Below are positions 29,092-36,813 of a stretch of 64,000 nucleotides of DNA, piece after piece (positions within the stretch are counted from its first letter, which is position 1; each line of letters opens with the position of its first letter). The notes beneath the pieces are model-generated. The model saw only the letters and a program-made list of their open reading frames with translations, did no database searches and had not been told where the DNA came from. Source of the DNA: Polaromonas sp. (lineage in GTDB: Bacteria; Pseudomonadota; Gammaproteobacteria; Burkholderiales; Burkholderiaceae_C); NCBI GenBank assembly GCA_030655515.1, contig JAURVI010000041.1, positions 17,428-81,427 on the forward strand. Reading direction: 5' to 3'. The position numbers and the translations under genes are program-made.

Positions 29092-30143
29092 TGCAGACAA
29101 TGACGAATTGGCATTTTGCGCAAGATATTGACTTCATTCTCGGCGCCACTGAAGACGTGTGGCCGGCGTTGCGTGGCGCCCGGCTGTTCATTACCGGGGG
29201 CACTGGCTTCATCGGCTGCTGGTTGCTGGAAAGCCTGCGCCATGCTGACCAGCGTCATAAGCTCGGTGTGCAGGCCACTGTCCTGACGCGGGACCCTCAT
29301 GCTTTCCGGCGTAAGGCGCCTCATCTGGCCGATTACCCTGGCTTTAGCTTCATCGCCGGAGATGTCTGTAATTTCGAGACGCCGCCGGGTGAGTTCACAC
29401 ACCTTATTCACGCCGCCACGGACGCCAGTGCCGACCTCAACGAGAACGATCCCCGGCGCATGTTTGACACGGTGTTGCAGGGAACGCGTCGGGCGCTTGA
29501 TTTCGCGGTGGAAAAAGCCGTGGACCGGGTACTCTTTCTCAGTTCCGGAGCAGTTTATGGCCAGCAGCCCTGGGAAATGGAACGGGTTGCCGAAAGCTGG
29601 ACCGGCGCCCCCAGTTGTGTCGACGCCCGGGCTGCTTACGCAGAAGGTAAAAGAGCGGCAGAAATGTTATGCGCCATTTATCAGAAACAGTTTGGCGTAA
29701 AAATTGCAATCGCCCGCATATTTGCCCTGCTTGGGCCTTATCTGTCTTTGGACATTCACTTCGCGGCAGGAAATTTCATTAGAGATGCCATGCAGGGTAA
29801 GTCGATCACGGTCAATGGCAACGGTTTGCCCTGCCGGTCCTATCTTTACGCTTCAGATCTGACGGTTTGGTTATGGCACATGTTGGTGCGCGCAGAGCCG
29901 GGCAAGCCTTACAACGTGGGGTCTGACATATCGATATCTGTTCGGGAGTTGGCTGAGACGGTATCTGATACGCTCGGTAACGTAGGGTGCAGAGTTCTCG
30001 GTGCCCCAGACCAGGGGTGGAATCTTGGACGCTACGTCCCGGATACCAGCCTCATCGGCCGCGATCTAGGCTTGCATCAAACAGTTGGCTTGAATGAAGC
30101 GATACGCAGAACTGCGCTTTGGCATGGATGGAAAGGAAAATAA
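29091..30143 (+). CDS. NAD-dependent epimerase/dehydratase (extended SDR)
   Basis: LRGARLFITGGTGFIGCWLLESL; LFLSSGAVYG; AYAEGKRAAEML; TGATG coupling to the cyclase gene. Confidence 0.92.
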   Translation: MQTMTNWHFAQDIDFILGATEDVWPALRGARLFITGGTGFIGCWLLESLRHADQRHKLGVQATVLTRDPHAFRRKAPHLADYPGFSFIAGDVCNFETPPGEFTHLIHAATDASADLNENDPRRMFDTVLQGTRRALDFAVEKAVDRVLFLSSGAVYGQQPWEMERVAESWTGAPSCVDARAAYAEGKRAAEMLCAIYQKQFGVKIAIARIFALLGPYLSLDIHFAAGNFIRDAMQGKSITVNGNGLPCRSYLYASDLTVWLWHMLVRAEPGKPYNVGSDISISVRELAETVSDTLGNVGCRVLGAPDQGWNLGRYVPDTSLIGRDLGLHQTVGLNEAIRRTALWHGWKGK

Positions 30144-30147
30144 TTAA

Positions 30148-31953
30148 ATGAAGTTATCTGATTATGTAGCCCAGAAAGTTGTGGAGCACGGTGTGCGGCA
30201 TGTGTTCATGGTTACCGGTGGTGGTGCCATGCACCTTAACCATTCCTTGGGAACGCATAAACAACTGGAATGCGTGTTCAACCACCATGAACAAGCTTGT
30301 GCCATTGGAGCAGAAGCCTACTACAGGCTCACCAACCGCTTGCCGGTTGTCAATGTGACATCCGGGCCTGGTGGTACCAATGCCATTACCGGGGTGTATG
30401 GCGCTTTCGTTGACTCCATCGGCATGCTGGTCTTGTCTGGTCAGGTGAAATGGGAGACCACGGTACGCAGCACCGGCCTGCCTTTGCGGCAGTATGGCGA
30501 CCAGGAACTTGATATTGAAGAACTGGTGCGCCCCGTCACCAAGTACTGCTTCATGGTGACTGATCCGCAAACTATCCGTTACCACCTGGAAAAGGCCATT
30601 TACCTGGCCAGTGCTGGGCGTCCTGGCCCATGCTGGCTGGATATCCCTTTGAATGTTCAGGGTGCCCAGATCGATCCAGACAGCTTGCCTGGCTTTGATC
30701 CGGCCGAACTGGACGAGCCCTGGAAGCGCACTGATCTCAACGCTGTGAGCGCGGCTATCCTGGAGAAAGTCGCCGCAGCCAAGCGCCCGGTGGTGTTCGC
30801 TGGCGGCGGGGTGCGGCTGAGCGGCCAGCACGCGGCTTTTATCCGTCTGGTGGAAAAGCTTGGCATCCCGGTCGTGACCGGCTGGAACGCTCACGACGCC
30901 ATCTGGGACGCCCATCCCACTTACGCCGGACGCCCCGGGACGATTGGAGACAGGGCGGGAAACTTCACGGTTCAAAATTCTGACCTTCTGCTTATTTTGG
31001 GCAGTCGTCTCAATATTCGCCAGGTAAGTTACAACTGGAAGACCTTTGCACGAGAGGCCTACAAGATCTGGGTGGATATCGACGAGAACGAGCTGAAGAA
31101 GCCCACCGTCAAGGCCGACATGCCTGTGCACGCAAGTCTTGCCGACTTGTTGCCGGTTCTCGCTGACCAAGCCTACGCTGGCCCCACTCAGGAGCAGAAG
31201 GCATGGCTGGCGTGGTGCAAGGAGCGGCAACGTCGTTTCCCGGTAGTTCTGCCCGAGTACTGGAACAACGACAGGGTCAATCCCTACTGTTTCATGAAGA
31301 CCCTGTTCGAACAGCTGGAAGAAGGTCAAACGGTGGTGACGGCGAACGGCTCTGCCTGTGTTGTCAGTTTCCAGACGGCCGAACTCAAGCCCGGCCAACG
31401 GCTGTGGACCAATTCAGGCTGCGCAACCATGGGGTACGACCTACCAGGGGCCATAGGCGCCTGCAAGGCATCGGGCGACAAGCCTGTTGTTTGCCTTGCC
31501 GGCGACGGCAGCATCATGATGAATCTGCAGGAGTTGCAGACCATTGTTGGCAACCGGCTGCCGATCAAGATATTTATCCTGAACAACAGCGGTTACGTTT
31601 CCATCTTTCAAACCCACCGCAATTTCTTTGGTGGTGTGGAAGTGGGCGGTGGCCCCAAGAGCGGCGTCACCTTCCCGGATTTTGGTCGCCTGAGCGACGC
31701 GTTTGGCCTGCCTTATCGCCGCTGCGCGAACCATCAGGAAATGGCGCAGGCGATTGCCGATACCATGGCCGTCGATGGCCCGTCCGTGTGCGAGATCATG
31801 CTGGACGAGAACTTGTCGTTCGCTCCCAAGCTGGGTGCCAAGCAATGGCCCGATGGGCGCATCACGTCCCCCGCGCTGGAAGACCTCTCGCCATTCCTCT
31901 CCAGGGAAGAGCTGCGGGAGAATATGCTCATCGACCTGATTGAGGATCAGTGA
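30148..31953 (+). CDS. Thiamine-pyrophosphate-binding protein, acetolactate-synthase-like (candidate YerE-type enzyme)
   Basis: MKLSDYVAQKVVEHGVRHVFMVTGGGAMHL; FNHHEQACAIGAEAYYR (catalytic Glu region); VCLAGDGSIMMNLQELQTIVGNRLPIKIFILNNSGYVSI (TPP motif). Confidence 0.93.
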   Translation: MKLSDYVAQKVVEHGVRHVFMVTGGGAMHLNHSLGTHKQLECVFNHHEQACAIGAEAYYRLTNRLPVVNVTSGPGGTNAITGVYGAFVDSIGMLVLSGQVKWETTVRSTGLPLRQYGDQELDIEELVRPVTKYCFMVTDPQTIRYHLEKAIYLASAGRPGPCWLDIPLNVQGAQIDPDSLPGFDPAELDEPWKRTDLNAVSAAILEKVAAAKRPVVFAGGGVRLSGQHAAFIRLVEKLGIPVVTGWNAHDAIWDAHPTYAGRPGTIGDRAGNFTVQNSDLLLILGSRLNIRQVSYNWKTFAREAYKIWVDIDENELKKPTVKADMPVHASLADLLPVLADQAYAGPTQEQKAWLAWCKERQRRFPVVLPEYWNNDRVNPYCFMKTLFEQLEEGQTVVTANGSACVVSFQTAELKPGQRLWTNSGCATMGYDLPGAIGACKASGDKPVVCLAGDGSIMMNLQELQTIVGNRLPIKIFILNNSGYVSIFQTHRNFFGGVEVGGGPKSGVTFPDFGRLSDAFGLPYRRCANHQEMAQAIADTMAVDGPSVCEIMLDENLSFAPKLGAKQWPDGRITSPALEDLSPFLSREELRENMLIDLIEDQ

Positions 31954-32396
31954 TGGGGCTGTGGCGGCGTGGTCTGGACATCGGTCTGGGCATTGCCAGC
32001 CGCCACCAGACGAAAGTCAGATTTCTCCTGGCCGGTGCGCTCAATACGGCCATCGGCTTGGCGGTTTACCCGGGCTTATATTTTCTTGCGGCTCCACTGA
32101 AGCTTCACTACCTGACGATTTTGGTTATCAGTCAAGTAGTGTGCGTGATATTCGCTTTTTTGACCAACAAGTTCCTAGTATTCCGGACTACGGGGAATTA
32201 CTTGCGGGAGTCCGGAAAATTTCTGACATTTCATTTTTCCTATTTTCTGCTGAATCTCGCAGCATTGCCCGCGCTGGTGGAGCTTGCGGGCATGAACCCG
32301 GTGTGGGCGCAGACGCTTTTTGCGGTGCTGGTCATCGTCACCAGCTACTTTTGGCATAGCCGTATTACATTCTCATCGTCCAAGGTGACCCGTTAA
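31953..32396 (+). CDS. GtrA-family membrane protein (set 1)
   Basis: VRFLLAGALNTAIGLAVYPGLYFL...VICVIFAFLTNKFLVFR-like pattern; four TM segments; TGATG coupling. Confidence 0.88.
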   Translation: MGLWRRGLDIGLGIASRHQTKVRFLLAGALNTAIGLAVYPGLYFLAAPLKLHYLTILVISQVVCVIFAFLTNKFLVFRTTGNYLRESGKFLTFHFSYFLLNLAALPALVELAGMNPVWAQTLFAVLVIVTSYFWHSRITFSSSKVTR

Positions 32397-33334
32397 TGGA
32401 AAAACCAGCTTTTCTCAGTCGTATCTGTCCGGTGTGTTCCAGCAAACCACCTGCACAAGCAGCCATTCAGTCCGAGGTGACTGCGGAGTCACTGGATTTT
32501 GATGCCTTGGTTCCTTGCTGGAACGGCTTTTTCAAGGACAAGGTGTTTTTCTCCTATGTCCGCTGTGGCGGCTGCGGCTTGCTTTATGCCCCCACCTTCT
32601 TCAATGGCCCTCAGTTGGAGCAGCTTTACGGCCAGATGCCGCCCAACATGGCGGAAGTCCCGATGAAGGCCTTGCGTCGGACCCAGCATGGTTATTTTGA
32701 GGCGCTCAAAAGCTGCTCCGACCTCGATGGCGGATTCATTGAAGTGGGACCAGACATTGGTCTGTTTACCGAGAATTGCGTGCGCGAAGGGCGATATAAT
32801 GAATATTGGCTCTTTGAACCCAACCGGGAAGTATTGCCGGCCTTGAGCAAAATCGTTGAAGGCCACAAATACCACGTCATCCATGACATGTTTGGCTTTT
32901 CGCATGTCCTGGATCATGCCGCATCTGCTGCAGTAATGATCCACGTTCTGGACCATTTGCTTGATCCTGTAGCGACATTGAGCGAACTCAGGCAGAAGCT
33001 GAAGCCGGGGGCCCGCTTGTTGCTGGTCACCCACGACGAGTCATCTCTTCTGCGGCGCCTTGTGGGCTGGAGGTGGCCGGCATTCTGTCTTCAACACCCC
33101 CAAATTTACAGTCCGCAAAGCATGCGTAAATTGCTCGAAGCTGCCGGATTTGAAGTGCTGGAACGGCGCAAGACCGTCAACTTTTTCGAAATTGGCTTTC
33201 TCCTGAAGCATTTGCTGTGGGCCTTCGGCATCAAGGCCCAGTCCGTGCCGAGTTTCGGGCGCTTCACACTGGGACTCAAGCTCGGCAACATGCTGACCAT
33301 CGCAACACCGAAACCCGGGAGACATCATGTCTGA
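32396..33334 (+). CDS. Class I SAM-dependent methyltransferase with N-terminal zinc-binding Cys pairs
   Basis: CPVCSSKPP...VRCGGCGLLYAPTFF; GGFIEVGPDIGLFTENC; HVLDHLLDPVATLSELRQKLKPGARLLLVT. Confidence 0.85.
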   Translation: MEKPAFLSRICPVCSSKPPAQAAIQSEVTAESLDFDALVPCWNGFFKDKVFFSYVRCGGCGLLYAPTFFNGPQLEQLYGQMPPNMAEVPMKALRRTQHGYFEALKSCSDLDGGFIEVGPDIGLFTENCVREGRYNEYWLFEPNREVLPALSKIVEGHKYHVIHDMFGFSHVLDHAASAAVMIHVLDHLLDPVATLSELRQKLKPGARLLLVTHDESSLLRRLVGWRWPAFCLQHPQIYSPQSMRKLLEAAGFEVLERRKTVNFFEIGFLLKHLLWAFGIKAQSVPSFGRFTLGLKLGNMLTIATPKPGRHHV

Positions 33335-34265
33335 GCGCCCGCTACTGAGTATCGTCACTCCCTGTTTCAACGAAGAGGACAACGTTGACGAGCTCTACAG
33401 GCGGATCAGGGCCGCGATTGCCGGCTTGACGAAATACGAGTTCGAGTTGATCTTTATTGACAACCACTCAGAGGACGGAACCGTGGCCAAGCTCAAGAGC
33501 CTGGCGGCGAGCGACCCGGCTGTCAAGATCATCGTCAATGCGCGCAATTTCGGCCATATCCGTTCCCCCTATTACGGCATTCTCCAGTCGCGCGGTGTCG
33601 CTACCATCTACCTCGCCTCCGACCTGCAGGACCCGCCGGAATTGATTCCGGAGTTCATCAAGCATTGGGAAGAGGGCTACAAGCTGGTCATGGCGATCAA
33701 GCCCGTGAGCAAGGGTGTTGCCTGGGTCCATGCCCTGCGCAAGGCCTATTACCGCTTTGTGGATGGGATTTCCGACATTTCTCTGGTGGCGGACTCCACG
33801 GGGTTCGGCCTGTACGACCGCAAAGTTCTGGATCACCTGCGCCAGATCAACGACCCCTATCCCTTTTTGCGCGGCCTGATTTGCGAGCTGGGTTACGACA
33901 TCAAGACCATTCCGTTCGATCAGCCGAGACGGCTGCGTGGAATATCAAAAAACAACTTCTACACGCTCTACGACATCGCGATGCTGGGGATCGTCAGCCA
34001 TTCCAAGGTTCCCATCCGGATTGCCGCTTTCGTGGGTTTTGCGCTGGGTCTATTCAGTGTGCTTGCGGCAATGGTTTTTCTGATACTGAAACTCCTGTTT
34101 TGGGAGTCTTTCCCACTAGGGATTGCCCCCGTGGTGATTGGCCTCTTTTTCCTGTTCGGTATCCAGTTGATGTTTATTGGGATCCTCGGGGAATACATCG
34201 GCTCAATACATACTTATCTTCAACGTCGGCCGGTGGTAGTTGAAAAAGAGCGAATAAATTTTTGA
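33327..34265 (+). CDS. GT2-family glycosyltransferase, GtrB/DPM1-like with C-terminal TM segments
   Basis: LLSIVTPCFNEEDNVDELYRRI; ASDLQDPPELIPEFIKHWEEGYKLVMAIK; two C-terminal TM helices, FGIQLMFIGILGEYIG. Confidence 0.93.
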   Translation: MSERPLLSIVTPCFNEEDNVDELYRRIRAAIAGLTKYEFELIFIDNHSEDGTVAKLKSLAASDPAVKIIVNARNFGHIRSPYYGILQSRGVATIYLASDLQDPPELIPEFIKHWEEGYKLVMAIKPVSKGVAWVHALRKAYYRFVDGISDISLVADSTGFGLYDRKVLDHLRQINDPYPFLRGLICELGYDIKTIPFDQPRRLRGISKNNFYTLYDIAMLGIVSHSKVPIRIAAFVGFALGLFSVLAAMVFLILKLLFWESFPLGIAPVVIGLFFLFGIQLMFIGILGEYIGSIHTYLQRRPVVVEKERINF

Positions 34266-34323
34266 TCCGTTTGGATTGTGCTACAGGGTGTGTGCCCAGC
34301 CCTTACAGGTGTGACAACAATAG

Positions 34324-36813
34324 ATGCGCAATATAAGCCTAACGCGGATAGTCGTAGCTCACGCGCTTTTCCAGATTCCCGGACTTCTTGCACTGGCACA
34401 TTTTGTTGCCGAGCAGTCACGCCGGACTTGGGAGAGAAGTCACTACATCGATAATTTGGCCGCTTGGGCCATTCAGCCGCAACCCCCCAAGATCGAGAGC
34501 ATTCTTGAATACGCTTTGCTCTTGGCATTAGGGGCGGTCCTGATTCTTGTTGTTGCTGCGTATTCGCGTCGGGATCGTGGCTATGTTCGGATGGGGGGCT
34601 GGCAATGGGCCGCACTTGGGGCCTATGAACTTGCCTGTTTGATCGCGCCTGGTCAATCAGGCATGCCAATCGGGTGGTTGGTGTTGGCAATTTTGCTGCC
34701 CATGTGGCTTTTTTCATGCAATCGAAAATCTCCAACAGTGGTTGCGCAACGCACATACCTTGCGATTGCAGCTGGAGCTTTGGGCTCTGCATTGTGGCTA
34801 CTGGCCGCGACCTCCTGGAGCCCCGAACTACGCTTCATCAACGATTACGCAGACTTTCCTGAATACACCCGCCTGCAGGACGGCCGCTTGGTCGAAAATG
34901 CCGAATTCCTGCGCGCCAATAGTATTCCCGGTTGGTCCAAAGCCAGTTCATGCGAGGAAAAAGACGCCACGGCTTTAAACGTTTGCCTGCCCCTGAGCAA
35001 GGCGGTATTTCGCGATGCGTATGAGTCTTTTCTGTTGTTTCCTCCGGGGAGTGGTCTTGCATACAGCTGGGACAAAGAGATCTTGCTTGCCTATAGACCA
35101 CTGGGTGAAAAAGAAAAGCTGCTGATTCAATCGTTGTGGGGAGTGAAGCCCGATCTCCTGGAAAAAGATAAGCTGCGCTCAAAGAACTATTGGCGGGGGC
35201 CGAAAGAGAAAGCAAGCGGTGCTGAGTCAGTTCTGCCGCAGGAAAACTATAGAGTAAAAGAGTTTCTTCAAAAAAATAACAATGAACTTGAAGCCCAACG
35301 CCAGCTGGGCCGGTTTTTTTATCATCACGCCTATCTTTATCTTCCAGCGCTGGAGAGAGTGCTGTTTCCTGGGGACCACATTACTCCGGCGCAATATGGC
35401 GAAGGTTTGACAAGCACCCTTGGCACCTTAATTAAAAGCTTCGGCGCGCCGACATTCCAGGCCTACTACAGTTTTTTTTGGTGGGGACTGTACGCCTATT
35501 TGGTGCTGCTTGGATTTGTCACATGGTGGATTACCCGGGATGCCTGGGCAAGTGTCCTGGCGACAGGCGCGGCCATGTCCCTTGTGCTGGTCATCAGCTA
35601 TGACGCCTTGCGCATGGCGCCCGGATTCAATCCGATCCGCCATTTTCCCGATCTTTTATGTTTCCTTGCAATCGCCCACGACTTGAGGCGGCGCTCGAGG
35701 CTGTCTGCCCTGCTACGCGCTGCTGCTATCGGGATACTGATCTGGTGGAATCGGGAATTCGGTCTCTTTTTTCTTGGCGCCAGCATGGCATGGCTCATTG
35801 CCGAAGCTTGCTCGGCGACAGGGCGCTGGCGCAGGCCGGTTGCTCAATTCGCTCTGGAAGCGGTTTTTGCGATCGTCTTGCTAATCAGTACAAATTCAGG
35901 GGGCATAAGCGATTTGGCCCAGTACAACCTGTTGGGAATCGGGGCCCCCTTGACGCGCTGGCGAGATGTTTTCGGCTGGCTGGCCATATGGACCCCATTG
36001 ATTGCCGGTTTGATTTGGATACGATTCTTCAGGGAGCAAGTGGCGGTCAGTGAAAGACAGAATAATCTGCTGGACATCGCTGGAATAGGGTCTGTATACG
36101 CCGCGCTGGCTACGATTTATGCGCTCTGGAATCCATCTCCAAATCATGCCGCTGTTATTTGGATGTGTGCGGTCATTCCACTCACTGCAGTCATCCTTTG
36201 GATCGTGGAGCTAGCCAGTCGTGACAAGGTTCAGCCGCACTATTTTTTAAAGTACAGTGCTGCAATATCAGTCTCCATATTGGCATTCATGATCGTCGGT
36301 AATCAAACTGTCCTGAGACAGTTTGAAGAAATATTTGATAACCATCAGGTGATGCGCTGGACTTTCCCTGGCTTGACAGGAAGCAGCACGGCTGACCCAA
36401 AGGTCATGCAGGAGAGCGTTGCGTTAATCGAAAAGTATCAGCCCAAAGGCCGAATTCTGCTGATATCGAGATACGACAGCTTGCTGCAGATATTGACCAA
36501 TCGCCTCCCGCTTCTCCCCTATGTTGAATTACCAGGTGCGGTGGTAAGTCGGGAAATGGTTGAAAAAATTGCTGCGCGGGTGCTGCAATCCAATGCGCAG
36601 TTTCTTTATGCAGATAAAGATTTACTCGACGAGCGGGAGTGGCAAATCCCCTATGACAATGAAGGTGAAGCAGATTCAGGAGCCGCCAACCGGGTGGCTT
36701 CGCTGGCGGCATTGGGACAGGTCTTTCATAGAATTGCGCATTGTTATACCCCTGGCGAAGCTCAAGGCGCATTGCGGGTTTGGCATCGGACCTGTGAGGC
36801 CCAGAAAATATGA
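34324..36813 (+). CDS. Large polytopic membrane protein (829 aa), GT-C-like, paralogue A
   Basis: Multiple TM segments; LEAQRQLGRFFYHHAYLYLPALERVLFPGDHITPAQYGEGLTSTLG motif shared with the next gene. Confidence 0.75.
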   Translation: MRNISLTRIVVAHALFQIPGLLALAHFVAEQSRRTWERSHYIDNLAAWAIQPQPPKIESILEYALLLALGAVLILVVAAYSRRDRGYVRMGGWQWAALGAYELACLIAPGQSGMPIGWLVLAILLPMWLFSCNRKSPTVVAQRTYLAIAAGALGSALWLLAATSWSPELRFINDYADFPEYTRLQDGRLVENAEFLRANSIPGWSKASSCEEKDATALNVCLPLSKAVFRDAYESFLLFPPGSGLAYSWDKEILLAYRPLGEKEKLLIQSLWGVKPDLLEKDKLRSKNYWRGPKEKASGAESVLPQENYRVKEFLQKNNNELEAQRQLGRFFYHHAYLYLPALERVLFPGDHITPAQYGEGLTSTLGTLIKSFGAPTFQAYYSFFWWGLYAYLVLLGFVTWWITRDAWASVLATGAAMSLVLVISYDALRMAPGFNPIRHFPDLLCFLAIAHDLRRRSRLSALLRAAAIGILIWWNREFGLFFLGASMAWLIAEACSATGRWRRPVAQFALEAVFAIVLLISTNSGGISDLAQYNLLGIGAPLTRWRDVFGWLAIWTPLIAGLIWIRFFREQVAVSERQNNLLDIAGIGSVYAALATIYALWNPSPNHAAVIWMCAVIPLTAVILWIVELASRDKVQPHYFLKYSAAISVSILAFMIVGNQTVLRQFEEIFDNHQVMRWTFPGLTGSSTADPKVMQESVALIEKYQPKGRILLISRYDSLLQILTNRLPLLPYVELPGAVVSREMVEKIAARVLQSNAQFLYADKDLLDEREWQIPYDNEGEADSGAANRVASLAALGQVFHRIAHCYTPGEAQGALRVWHRTCEAQKI

